A DNA stretch of 64,000 nucleotides. Source: Atriophallophorus winterbourni. Lineage: Eukaryota; Platyhelminthes; Trematoda; Plagiorchiida; Microphallidae. Numbering within the stretch: position 1 is the first letter of the stretch; every line of letters begins with the position of its first letter. The translations under genes were made by a program, and so were the position numbers. The notes under the pieces were generated by a model. It was given only the letters and a program-made list of their open reading frames with translations. It was not told where the DNA came from and did not search any database. This document shows positions 21,738 through 32,629 of this stretch, in pieces. The stretch covers positions 62,001-126,000 of the forward strand of contig JACCGJ010014426.1 in NCBI GenBank assembly GCA_013407085.1. The letters run 5' to 3'.

Positions 21738-21892
21738 TCCCCAGCACATACACTCCACTACTGGGTTCTGGCTGTTTGCCGTCACCAGGTGGAGCCAGTA
21801 AGATTAGGTTGAGCAGGCCTTAAAACAGTGGATAAGTAGTAAACAAAGTTATACTTGCGTGACATTGTTAAATAGGGTGCTTTTATTTTACA
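21738..21892 (-). repeat. Hammerhead repeat subfamily E, degenerate core
   Basis: The minus strand has CTGGTGA in place of CTGATGA and GAAC in place of GAAA, with the AAACA loop and GGC/GCC stem II intact. Ends at the GTTAAATAGGGT side. Confidence 0.65.
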
Positions 21893-21939
21893 CCTCCGAA
21901 CCATATAAACTCAACTGAATCTGTTCGACTTTCCCTATC

Positions 21940-22350
21940 GACGAATCAGAGGAGACCTATCTTAAATTACAAAACATTCCATACCCCGAACCATCCCTTA
22001 CAGGATTTATTCACGCGAAGGGATACGATAAATTATCGGACCCCTGAATATGTGCTGGTCATATCCCATTCCCGCTTGAACTGTAGAAGGTATTTTTATT
22101 CTGTCCGTGTCTGTTGTACTTGGAACAGTTTACCTTCAACCGTTGCTCACTCCACTAGATTGCATGAATTTAAAACGAAATTAGGCGAATGTTTAATGCA
22201 TTATTCATTTCCAGAACATTTATATACTGTTTAATCTATTTTCTTATATTGTTTATACACTTAAATTTCAATTTTTACCATCCTATGGTTGTTGTTAAGC
22301 TTGTTGCTTTTTAGACCATTAACAACCTTGAATTACCTTGAATTACTTTA
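21940..22350 (+). pseudogene. CR1-like C-terminal fragment with 3' end
   Basis: A sister of the 6.1-6.56 kb copy: HSRLNCRRYFYSVRVCCTWN with the same 3'UTR and TTGAATTACCTTGAATTAC tail. Confidence 0.8.
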
Positions 22351-22364
22351 AATTATAAAGCTAT

Positions 22365-22850
22365 TTGCTTTCTGAAATCTTAAATCTTTTATCGGAAAAT
22401 TACGCCGAGCACATTATTCAGACAGCGATTTTTCCGTTTTCTCTGCCCAAAGATGATTCACTCACGGTATTGCCATTTACACGATATTTTGTGTTGTTTT
22501 ACAGTATTAAAACATTATTGAAAAAATTCGTCAGAACGGTTTGTCTCCTCCGACCCAAGCGTTCCACCTGGAGAAGTCGATGGATTAGCGTTTTCGTTCA
22601 CGAAGGTGAAACAGTTCACTTTCTAAAATTGTAAACCACGCTCCGCACGAACGTGACCTTTCTAGCTGCACGCGCGTAAATTAATCTAAGTGAAAACCCG
22701 TCTTGATTGATTTTTTCGCGAGAGAAATCCACGCGTCACGTGCAACAACTTCGTGTTCAACGCACTCGATCGTCACGTCCTGCTGTGCATTAAATCACGT
22801 GAAATGGATCAAGGTTCGTTACATCGTGAAGACGGGGTGCTATTTTAGAA
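22365..22850. other. Unassigned, one open frame at 22,365-22,634
   Basis: An 89-codon plus frame without recognisable domains. A CGCGTGCAGCTAGAAAGG-rich, more GC-rich patch follows to about 22,790. Confidence 0.2.
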
Positions 22851-23260
22851 ATTGTATCTCCAGGATTGTTCATTTGCATACATTTCCATCGCACCCCATG
22901 ACCGGCTTCGTGCTGTTTGCATTTGTCCGGTGAGGACAGTACGATTAGAATCCGCAAGCGATTGAAACAGTGGAGGAATGGTAAACAAGTAGCGCTTGTA
23001 TGCCACTTTTGGATAAAGCTGGTACGACCAGCCTGTTCAATCACATGAGCCCACACTCATGTAGACTAGGTTTAAAACACATGACCATGAATATAAATGC
23101 TCATTTGCATGCATTTCCACCACACGCCTCACGAATGGTTTTGTGCTGTTTGCATTTGTCGGGGGAGGACAGTATGATCAGGATATTCACGCGCTTGAAA
23201 CACTGGATGAACTGAAAAACGTTGCCCCTGCATGTCACTCCAAGGTGTTTGCATTCGATT
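22850..23260 (-). repeat. Hammerhead repeat subfamily D, minus-strand dimer (233-bp period)
   Basis: The TGCTGTTTGC stem-loop segment occurs at 22,911-22,920 and again at 23,144-23,153. The first unit keeps the palindrome ACCGG and GTC in its cleavage region. Its CTGATGA box is mutated (CCGGACA). The second unit keeps the GCAC stem arm and the AAACA loop but has CGACAAA in the box. Confidence 0.75.
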
Positions 23261-23399
23261 CACACTGACAAATGAAGCCATACTCTTCTTCATCTTATTC
23301 TGGATTGATTACATCCGTGTGCTTCTTACAAGTCCAATAGGTTATCACAATTATGGAATTTAAAGGATAATAACAGTCTAATCGTTTCTATTCAACGAC

Positions 23400-24265
23400 T
23401 TTTATATAGTTAATAAAGCTTTGCTTTACAACGGACCCATTCAGACACCTCTTTAAATTTGGTTCCAATCTCCCGACCCGCAGTCACAATCTGACCCTTC
23501 AAATACCACATTACAGATTAAACTGTCGGCGTAACTTTAACCCAATCTGTGTATGTTTTTTGTGGAACAGTTTACAGAGAGAAATTGCGTCGTCGTCAAA
23601 CGAAATGATCTACAGAGAAACGTCACCATCTTTTATGTTGAGTAATACTGTGTTAGTCCCAGTTGGCTGAAATCCCGTAGTGCTTCCTTTATACATTCAT
23701 TCATTCATTCAGTCAGTCCTCTCCGTGCCGGGTGGCACATGAGGCGAAGACAACTTCACGCCAGTGGCTGCGGTCTGTCGCTGCTTCCGTTGCCGTCTGC
23801 ACCGTGAATATTTGTGCATGTTGTTCGCGTTCCAACGTTCTGCGCCAAGTTTCCTTGGGCCGTCCCCTTTTTCGTTTACCTTGCGGATGCCAGTGCACGG
23901 CTACCTTCGTATGCGAACTAAGATCCATCCTGCAGACATTACCGAACCACGGATCTGTTGTCATCGTTTCCGTAGCAATGTAGGTTTTACGGGATAGGGT
24001 TGCTAGCCCTAAGCTCAACCCTCCTCCTTTCTCAGACGGGCTTGGGACCGTCCTTGGCGGAGTTGCTTCCTTTATACACACCTGGAAAAACAAATTATCC
24101 AAACATTTATTTACAGTCGAAACATTCTCTCTCCATGTTGCTCTTACATTGAAGCACATTTGAACGTAAAAATGAACGTACGATTTGTTAAACTCTTTTA
24201 CATATACCATGTGCTATTCTACACCTATTTGCTTTTATTCAGCATGAATCTTGAATCGTAAAATA
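23400..24265 (+). pseudogene. CR1 C-terminal/3' copy split by a mini-RTE
   Basis: 23,430-23,695 shows traces of TDPFRHLFKFGSNLPTRSHN and a WNSL-type motif. After the insert it resumes at 24,064 and runs to a 3'UTR and an ATGAATCTTGAATCG end near 24,258. Related to the 58.8-60.3 kb copy. Confidence 0.65.
23696..24063 (-). mobile_element. Second mini-RTE (368 bp), same internal junction, 15-bp TSD
   Basis: TGCTTCCTTTATACA is at 23,681-23,695 and 24,064-24,078. On the minus strand it begins with the same CTCCGCCAAGGACGG leader, carries the intact basic motif KRKRGRPKETWRRTLERE and ends in a GAATGAATGAATG tetranucleotide tail. The whole stretch is one open frame with no ATG-RT core. Confidence 0.87.
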
Positions 24266-24269
24266 ATAT

Positions 24270-25600
24270 CATCAAGTATACTTAAGGATCATTACCAAAC
24301 ACGAAAGCAAACTTGTTCATGTGGCATCAAGTGATCTAAAATAAAGCACCAACTGTATCTGCTAGTATCACTTATTCAATTCGTACTGAAATTGTGTAAT
24401 TGTGTCAGTCTAACCTACCAGGTTGTTGGTAGAGTTAAGAGTGATGTAATAAATTTCTGCATGGGTGGCTTGTTTGATTAAGTAAATGAAGACCAGTCCT
24501 CTTTGTTTTCGACCATATTGAACTGAGACACGTTTTGCATGAATGACTAGAAAGTATGATGATGTGATTTGACACGCTACGTTGTAGATTCTCCAATAGA
24601 AGGTGGTCTATTTTGAACCAGGAATCCCCTGGTTGTACGATATATTTGATATGTAGTTTGGCTTTAACTTCCAAAGCATTTCGGACTAAAAAATCATGCT
24701 AAATCTTGTTCCCAAAGAGACGGGCGTAATAAGAGTTTGATCGATAACGTATTCGTTGTTCGATTAGCTGTTAAGCAATAGTCAGATGCATTGTGCGCTA
24801 TTCGGTGGCCCGCTCATATATTGGAACTTCTTATTGTACAGATAGATGTAACACAACGTCCAATTTGAAAATCGCTAAGTCAATCATAGTTGACGAGTCG
24901 GAAATCTTGAATTACCTTGAATCACGTACAGCCTGTTAACCGTGTAATCGATCTTGCGCCAATGTTATGCATCAACTACGAAGATCAGCACTGGCGACTC
25001 TGTCCTAGCAGGTGAGCTGTTTATTTTTATTAATAAGAGTGGATCAAAATGGTAAGCACAGAGAATTACCCTGTTTAGCTATTCTCGAGAAAATATGTTC
25101 ATTGAACTGACCCCACACCAATACTTTTTTATATTCCAGCTTCAAGAATATATAATATAAAAAGATTATAGCAGTACAACACCATATGATGTTGATATAA
25201 GGACAAAAGACTTTAAAAAATGTCGGAGTTGAAAAGATCAACAGTTTTTGTCACGTCAGTTAGATATTGTCTCGGTATGATGGAAAAATATACGTTAGGA
25301 TAAATATCATGTTGAGTTACTACAGGTTGTAGGGTGGAATTACTAAACATAAATATATGCAGATTCATTCTGAAAATCCTTACACTAGTTGATTGTGCAA
25401 CGTCTAACGGTAAAGGAATTCCATTAAAAAAACGCGCACCGAAAAGACGAACCGATGACAGCGCCCGTGAGAATGTGTTACATCCAATGCTAATATGGGA
25501 GTGTGTGTATGTGTGTGAGTTGACTTGACCGAAGGCAAAACAAATGCCTTGGAGGATGAATCTTTGAGTTCAGTATTTCATAATAGGTGAAGATTTAATC
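24270..25600. other. Unassigned stretch
   Basis: Contains an orphan CR1-type tail (TCTTGAATTACCTTGAATC near 24,906) and several short frames (24,435-24,674 minus; 25,044-25,241 minus; 25,334-25,528 plus) without recognised domains. Confidence 0.3.
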
Positions 25601-25624
25601 CAATGGAACTAGAATTGTGTTCAC

Positions 25625-25848
25625 CTTGGTAGCCATTCCACCGACACAAACGACAGACCGCGTGCAATATATCTTGTCCGAATCGATAACGTGCAACGCG
25701 GTACCACAACCCCTGGTGCGTAAACGTAAATTCCACTTCGGCAATATTGCGATGGCTGTTAAACAGGACATGTGTGGTACCAATTAACCATATGTGTTCG
25801 TCTAAATGTGTTTGTCGATTAGTACAAGTGCGACTGAACAAATAAACG
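25625..25848 (-). CDS. Candidate host exon with weak SRCR-like pattern
   Basis: The minus frame is open from 25,901. A good donor, CAAG|GTGAAC, lies after 25,625. Upstream, GCTAATAAC (branch-point-like) and GTTTATTTGTTCAG give an acceptor near 25,849. The peptide contains AEVEFTFTHQGLWYRVARYR and then AVCRLCRWNGYQG, which follows the scavenger-receptor Cys-rich spacing (xVEV...GxW...F...A.VCR..G) but lacks its first Cys. Function is unproven; the match is by eye. Confidence 0.3.
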
Positions 25849-25929
25849 TTATTAGCACATGGTTTTGTTTTCCCGAGGCAGGTAAGAATCAGTCTGCACA
25901 CTCAAATTGACGGAACAATGGTATTGAAA

Positions 25930-26105
25930 GAAAGCGAGCGAGCGAGCAAGCGAGCGAGAGAGAGAATAATCGCTTTACGGCGCCTTCTCGAATGATATAC
26001 TCCAAATCACTCCAAGTCACTTTGTTTTCCCTGTCGTATTGACGTGGTTGTATTTCGATTGTTAAACCATAATAATCAGAATAATAATAATAATAATAAT
26101 AAATG
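25930..26105. repeat. Simple repeats: (GCGA)n/(GA)n and (AAT)n
   Basis: GCGAGCGAGCGAGC then GAGAGAGAGA at 25,936-25,965, and seven or so AAT units at 26,083-26,102. Confidence 0.85.
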
Positions 26106-26229
26106 CTCTGGTGATTAAATCGAAAATACTCGGGTGTTTTGGTATGAACAACAAAATCGAGAGAATTTAACGTACAGAAATTCATTAGACAATTTTTTGG
26201 TATGGACTAATTTGTCCCAATGATTCAAT

Positions 26230-26700
26230 GATTTACGGTTAGAGAAGTTAATACCACAGGATTACGGTATGAATGAAAATGGGAAAAATAAAAGTAAATA
26301 ATAACGAGTAGAGTATATCAAAGATATGGTTCACGAATGATGTTTATTTGCATATATGCGATCGATTTCGCTTTAAACACCAACAGGCAGAGATTCAACC
26401 AAATAAATATAGCACGTACGGCAAAAATTGCGCCGACAACCAATACGGAAACTTTGGATTTAATGGGCTAAGGTATTTCCGCGTGTCACTTTCCCATCAC
26501 ACACATTAAGCAAGTGTTCTAGTGGGTGTCTCTCGGTAGACACAATTCTATAAGTCAAAATAATATCGCGTCGTATCCACCTTTGGGTAAAGTCACATAA
26601 ACCCAGACATCGCGATCTTTCGGTGTACAGGAAATGGTGAAGACAAATAACTAACTTTGTCATTCTGTGATAAATATTATTGAAGGGGTCAGTCAATGAG
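26230..26700 (-). pseudogene. CR1 C-terminal copy, minus
   Basis: The minus frame 26,696-26,460 encodes IYHRMTKLVICLHHFLYTER and FTQRWIRRDIILTYRIVSTE, the thumb/C-terminal signature of the local CR1. The 3'UTR extends down to about 26,230. 5'-truncated. Confidence 0.8.
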
Positions 26701-26704
26701 CCAA

Positions 26705-27740
26705 GACCTCTATCGCTTACCGTAGGACGAAGGTAGACGTTTATTATCGTTGGTAACGTTACCAGTGCGAATCGTCTAAATATTCTTCAAAAGAATACTG
26801 ACGAACTCGTATGTTCGGGTACAATGATTTCAACCATTTGGCAAGGTGATAAAGAATCCCTGTCATTTTTCCACTATTGCTGCTACTTTTCAAGACTGGA
26901 TATATTGTTCATCTGGTTAGAGTTAGCGAAATATTTAATTAATCGGGGTTTCAGACGGGACAGTCTTTTTGGAATTTGACGTTCCAACCGCTGTGTAACC
27001 GAAGCCTAGAGCTTTGAAAGATCAAATTTAACAATAAGCAGCTTCCGTATAGGAAAGTCGCTGAGGATGAAGCAGTCCATTCCACCGTAAATATTCGTTC
27101 GCGGCAAAGAAATAGCTTGTGATCATGTAACTTTGCGAAAGCGCGAAGTGCATTCGCAATGAGCTTCCAAATGATATGCAGAACTCTACCCTCCGACTCA
27201 GCACAAAAGCAAGAAGCACCAAAAAAATCAACGACAACAATTGCGAACTCGTAATATTTCGGGTTTCGGATTGATTGCATTCGAACGGTTAGAGCGACAA
27301 CTTCTTCAGAAGTATGAGAAGATGGACAACGTCAGCACAATCGAACGATCATTGTTGTAATGGTTTGTTTGCCTATATAACATAAGCGTATGTTTCATTA
27401 TTTTTCTTGTGTGTAATATATACACCTTCGACCAATCGGCATCTCTTGTGTTGTGGAATTCATAGGTTAACGCGATTAGCGTTGGACAGGTTGACCTCAG
27501 AAATCAATCGAAACACAATGGACGTGCGGGCGTGCAACATGGAGGGTTACGTGGCTATTGCTGATCTGAAATGTGATAAGTGGCCAGATGTGTGCCACCT
27601 GCCATGTTGACTTGACATGGCCTTGCGTAATAATTGCCTGCTTCTCTCTACCCCCACCCGTTAAAATGTTACGTACGGTACAGCTAAGTGCATACCGCGA
27701 ATGAATACGTATGTGCAATGTAAACAAATGTTGTGAAACA
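26705..27740. other. Unassigned stretch with short frames on both strands
   Basis: Frames at 26,951-27,280 (minus) and 27,407-27,610 (plus, Cys-rich end) are open but not supported by splice signals good enough to call exons. Confidence 0.25.
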
Positions 27741-27744
27741 AATG

Positions 27745-28110
27745 TTTCACTGTTTCAAGGCTCACTGAACCTGATCTTACTGTCTCCACCTGACGATGGC
27801 AAACAGCCTGAAACCGGTAGTGGTGTGTAAGTGATGGGGATGTGAGCACCACAATACTTTGGTTTTCATATGCGCCTCGAGCGCTTGACAAGGAATCACT
27901 TTGTGATTCTGTATTTGAACATCGTGGGTTCTTTGTAAGAACCCTATATAACAGTGCATACAAATATAACTTTGTTTACCGCTTTTCCACTGTTTCAAGG
28001 CTCACTGAACCTGATCTTACTGTCTCCACCTGACGATGGCAAACAGCCTGAAACCGGCAGTGGTTCGTAAGGGATGGGAATGTGAGCACCACATTATTTA
28101 AGAAAGTAGG
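27745..28110 (+). repeat. Hammerhead repeat subfamily E, tandem pair (240-bp period)
   Basis: The CTGACGA boxes start at 27,790 and 28,030. The first core has GGC/GCC stem II with AAACA loop, GAAA at 27,810-27,813, palindrome ACCGGT and GTA before stem I GTGG (paired with CCAC). The second has GGCA instead of GGTA, removing the U16.1 needed for cleavage. Between them lies the E body with AATCACTTTGTGATT hairpin. Confidence 0.85.
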
Positions 28111-28114
28111 AAGT

Positions 28115-28824
28115 TTGTAATGTCCCTGAGTCTCTTCATGCATGCCGCCACATATGAATAAATGTTCTAATTGGTGATTTGTAGTATGTAATATCTTGTA
28201 TGCAAATATCACATCGTGCGGAAGGCTTCCTTGAACGAACGTGGGGAGGCTCAGGTTAGATTTCCGCCTTCATTTTGACTCGATTAGAATCTGTTTCACT
28301 AGGAACCACAATCCAGAGAATATATATATATATATATATATCTATATATATCCCCTTTATACACATCACACGACAACCACCAAGAACCAGGCCGGAAGTC
28401 ATGAGTACACAGTACTATTCCCGACTCGCGACTGAACTGTCGAAGATATTTTTATTCTGTACGTGTATGTTTCACTTGGAACTCCCTACCCTCGAATGTT
28501 GCACATGCACCCAACTTGGAAATATTCAAATCCAGCTTAGACAAATTCCTGTCGACCCATCCGAACATTGAGACTATGTATTCCACAACCTAATAACTTT
28601 GAACTCACACATCAAATCATCTCGACCCCATGGACATACATGTTCCATTCCACTGAGTGAAAACAGTTTCTATCATTTGGATTTTTACCTGATTCCCGAA
28701 CGGTTCAGTAAGCAAACAAATCCGTTTTTACTGAGATATGTTATTTGTAAATTTCTATATTTTTCTGTGGTTTTTGTAAAGCTATATGCTTTTTAGACCA
28801 TTAAAATTGAATTGAATTGAATTG

Positions 28825-28872
<48 letters not shown>

Positions 28873-29060
28873 GGAATCTGTCGCATTTTTCATTTTGAAG
28901 CGGTATAACTATATATCAGGTAATGCGCCATGTGAATGTTCCTATTAGTTTTGACAAGTTTATCTGCTATTACTCAATCATCCCATGCCATTCTGTGGCT
29001 GTTGTTAAGTCGATTACTTTTTTCTACGATTATTATTTCTGAGTTCAATGTTCCCTTTCT
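28115..29060 (+). pseudogene. Nested CR1 copies around TA microsatellites
   Basis: 28,140-28,250 is a minus CR1 fragment. 28,255-28,317 is plus CR1 coding text (IRICFTRNHNPEN), which resumes at about 28,870 (TTCGGAATCTGTCGC) and ends near 29,045. Between them, 28,353-28,831 is another CR1 subfamily (LSKIFLFCTCMFHLELPT, 3'UTR, ATTGA-repeat tail at 28,806-28,831). (TA)n runs at 28,318-28,352 and 28,832-28,870 bracket the insert. Confidence 0.65.
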
Positions 29061-29064
29061 ACTC

Positions 29065-30185
29065 CTCATATTTATTCTAATATCAAACTATTTAATCACA
29101 CATGTCGAAGAGTTTTTAAAATGTTACTACATTTCCCCAACAATTAAATACGTGTATTATAAACGCCAATTGTATTCAAACTATTGCAATATTCATTAAT
29201 TGTACCGTGGTAAAAATCTACTAACTACAGGTGCAAAATATCAACTGAATTCTCGTTCAATCAGCCTGTAAAAAATACGTTTCCTTGCCGCAGTGCTTTC
29301 CAAATTTGGTGAATCATTTCTTTAGCCACGCTTTAATCACTCGCTCGCTCGCGTTCGGCCAGCATTGTCTCAGCCCCTTGTCTGACCACGCATGGTTAAT
29401 CACAAAGAAAGCAGACTGCGTGTTATTTGACTTCCGTCTGCCCAAATCGCGGTGGAAAATTTGCCAATATGTACAATATATGAGAAATATTTTCATTTGA
29501 AATAATTCCTTAATGATTCCGAGTGTAAGTCTATATTCTTGTACGTTCCCAATCATGATGCCGTGTGCCGTTTTGTTTGAAACAACTTAACACACTCGCT
29601 CGAACTTTGATCGCACGTCTGTGAAGCAAACGCGGTGACGAACCACTGTTTACATGGTTGCAGATTACTAATATCGATTCTCTCTTCATTTTCGTTAAAC
29701 CCCATTACGCGTATTTCGCACATTCTTTTAGACTGTTAGTATTTACTTTATCGCTTAGCAACTAACTATATTACTATATATCCATTACTACAGTTGAGTG
29801 ACAATAATCAAATATTATATAAATCTCAGATTGAGCATTCATGGACGGAAAATGAACTTTTATTTGGTCCGCCTATTTGGCTATCAGCAATAGGAAAATA
29901 ACCTTCAAACTCCTGACCTTGAAAGTAGTTAACTTTGACGGTCTTCCGGTTCAACGTGACTCTATCTAATTGCAGTCGTTCCCAAAACTATGTTGTAAAT
30001 TGTAAATTCAACTATTTTGCTACGTTTGGTAACAGGGATAAGACGTTACCTGACCGTGTAGTTTAGTTTAAGTGCCATTTACATTATCTTGTTTAAAATT
30101 TTGGATTTTAACAGTGTCATTACCTTGAATAAAAAATTTGAAAACGATTAATTCGTTTAAAAAATGAGTGATCGATAAACACTTT
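29065..30185. other. Unassigned stretch
   Basis: 29,285-29,500 holds an open plus frame around CACGCATGGTTAATCAC. Similar GCGTGGTTAA text sits inside the RTE copy at 11,690. No gene is supported. Confidence 0.25.
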
Positions 30186-30194
30186 TCTAAAATA

Positions 30195-30760
30195 TAGTCA
30201 TTGTCTCCACCTGATGAAGGCAAACAGCCAGAAACCGGTAGTGGTGTGTAAGGGATGGGCATGTGAGCACCACAATACATTGGTCTTTTATATGCGCCTC
30301 GAGCGGTTCGCCAGGAATCACTTTGTGATTCTGTATTTGAACATCGTTGTTTTTTGTAAGAACCCTATATAACAGTGGCATACAAGTTTAACTTTGTTTA
30401 CCGCTTTTCCACGGTTTCAAGGCTCACTAAACCTGATCTTACTGTCTCCACCTAATGACTCCAAACAGACAGAAACCGGTATTGGAGTGTAATTTCAGGC
30501 GATGTGAGCAACACATCACTTTAGTCATTGTTATTCTAGAATATTCTGCGCCTATCAACAAATTTCCATCAATCTCCACCTGATGACGACAAACAGCCAG
30601 AAACCGGTTCTGAAGTATGATAGCAATAAATGTGAGCACCATAATACAGTGGCCGTTTGAATGTTTTTGGGTGCTTCACCAGAAATCACTCTGTGATTGT
30701 CTATTTGTAGTCTGTGGTTCGTTGTGCGAATCATATGTATTGGTGACTTGCAGTGCAGAT
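30195..30760 (+). repeat. Hammerhead repeat subfamily E, array of three cores
   Basis: Boxes at 30,211 (CTGATGA), 30,452 (CTAATGA, inactive) and 30,580 (CTGATGA); spacings are 241 and 128 bp, so the third follows a truncated unit. The first core is complete apart from an A-A at stem II position 1: GGC (30,219-30,221), AAACA, GCC (30,227-30,229), GAAA 30,231-30,234, ACCGGT, A, then GTGG pairing with CCAC at 30,207-30,210. Confidence 0.85.
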
Positions 30761-30764
30761 TATA

Positions 30765-31330
30765 CTCACGGCAACTTACGGTCACACAATGACTGCAATC
30801 GGTTTCTCGAATTGTATCAGTGACAAATAACGAGAGATATCGCGTCTAATTTTACGATAGAACACAAAATTACCACCGCTAATCTGACTGTCTCAAATCT
30901 TATTCACGCCTGTGATATCTGAACTTGAAATCGAGGAAGTGGCCACATGATGCCGTCTCCGTTCCTTGAAAACATGTACATGATCCGTGGGTGTAAACAT
31001 TTATATCATTTGCGTATTTGAGCACAATCTAACAGCTTGCCTTCCATCCGATACGTTGTCGTGTTAGCTCAAAGAGTACGTTACAAGTTGGGTCAACATC
31101 GGTCAGTGACACCACAATCAAACGCACCGATCGATAAATCACGCCCACGCAGTGCTTGCACTTTTTCACCACGTGGAGCATCAATTTACTTGGGTCAATC
31201 GAACACTGACACAGCTAATAATAACATTCTGATACTTAAATGTAGCGGTGTGCGTTGGCGTTTTGCTAGCAGCTCGATATTGAAGCAAGAAACAAACTTA
31301 GCACACGTAGTCCGGACTGTGAGTATTCAG
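30765..31330. other. Unassigned stretch
   Basis: Part of a 130-codon plus frame (31,037-31,429) lies here but has no recognised motif. Confidence 0.25.
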
Positions 31331-31405
31331 ACTCCTTTTCTGTGTTTTGCTGCTGCTTACATTGTTTTAACCAACAATTCACAATCCATTTCGATCAACG
31401 GGAAG
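31331..31405 (+). CDS. Candidate host exon (unidentified)
   Basis: Bounded by ATTCAG at 31,325-31,330 and a perfect donor AAG|GTGAGT at 31,406. The frame encodes a hydrophobic run (FLCFAAAYIVL) then TNNSQSISINGK. No partner exon was found, so the call rests on the splice sites. Confidence 0.25.
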
Positions 31406-31411
31406 GTGAGT

Positions 31412-32125
31412 TGCAATGAGCCTCGGTAACCAATGAATTCAATTTGAAAGCACTTTGGAAACTGGTTATGTGTTTGACCTAGGGTTGGCCTCGAACATTC
31501 GGCCGCGGCTTTCCAACGCTTCAGATCTAAAGCTCCACATCAACGTGATGTTAAAGCCATCACGAAACCAAAAAGGGGCGTGTAAGTGCAAAGGATGTGA
31601 AAATTCGAAAACCCAAAGCACATGCGTGCTGAGGTTAGAAGCGAATGACGACTACTTGTGTAATGGGAATGCCACCTACCATGATTAATTGTTGCATGTC
31701 CAAAACACACTCTTAGATCAATTGGTGACTTCAAACCGTGACTCGAGCAAATATTGATCCTTTGGTTTGCAGAAGCGTAGCGTAGAAATGCCTGACCCGA
31801 GTACGCAGATAGAGCCGATTAATAACCACGAGCGTATCTGGCAGATGAGTAGTTTGCGTCTTGACCTACAAGAATATCGAAAAATTGCCATCTGATATTA
31901 AAAAGTCGCGATGCTTATTGAACAAGCTTCTTATTAATATCTCACTGATGCTTTGTAATTTTTAAGCATTGAAGACAAGGCATGTTTCATGCGTTTTTTC
32001 TTCACCAACACGAGAAAGGAAACTTAGCGGATTTTGAAGTAGTTTTACTCTAATTCAATAGCAACTTGTGATGGTGCACACATCAAATAGTGGGCCACGG
32101 AGCAAAATAATGTGAGTGTGTTGAT
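31412..32125. other. Unassigned; Cys-rich open frame 31,455-31,688
   Basis: The frame has a cluster ACKCKGCEN and ends YLCNGNATYHD. No flanking splice pattern supports it. Confidence 0.2.
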
Positions 32126-32129
32126 GAGC

Positions 32130-32490
32130 ACCATTCTATGGATATCGAACTTCTGCAACTATGTCTACCGGAAAACATCACATAAATTGTCACTATTGAA
32201 AGAGAATTTTCGGGAGGTTCTTGAAGCAGACAATCACCCGTATAACTAATGCATACATTAGACCTACGCTGGAATATACAGTTCAAGCGTGGTCGACATG
32301 GCTTAACAATGGTTTTGTGACTTTGCTACTAAACTATCGCCGTACTCAGCATGAAACCATGCAATGAGCAAATCGAAAGCCTGAATTTATTCGATTATCC
32401 ACGTCGTCAGCTCCAAGAGGATTTGATTTTGGATCACAATATTTTGAATTCCGCAAATCACATTCTACGTTACTGATACTTAATAGAAAA
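32130..32490 (+). repeat. CR1 fragment, heavily decayed
   Basis: It parallels 10,770-11,063 plus 11,873-11,960 base for base in long stretches, and shows the target sequence as it is without the nested RTE of that copy. Confidence 0.7.
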
Positions 32491-32629
32491 CAAGCTAGTT
32501 GAAAAGCGTCTGCTTTGTATGGGGCTACCATCACGAAAATAGAGTTTACCTTGACTGAAACTGCGGAAGGATGGCTCATAAACAAGATGTCTTATGGCAT
32601 CGATGGGACAAGTTGGGTGATTTTTTTGA

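Noticed and set aside
24435..24674. Minus frame that would join in phase to the 25.6-kb candidate exon
   Set aside because: The phase match is real, but the acceptor lacks a pyrimidine tract and the expected Cys residues are mostly missing.
26951..27280. SRCR-like first half on the minus strand (EGRV...LCRE spacing)
   Set aside because: The spacing fits, but the acceptor is GAG-type, no donor follows in phase, and the composition is not convincing; chance cannot be excluded.
30100..30800. Short minus frames recurring in hammerhead repeats (for example starting MPLLYRVLTK)
   Set aside because: They recur because the repeat recurs. Their frames shift between copies and span the ribozyme core, so protein coding is unlikely.
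31455..31688. Cys-rich frame resembling an SRCR second half
   Set aside because: Spacing of Cys residues differs by two and no splice sites bound the segment.
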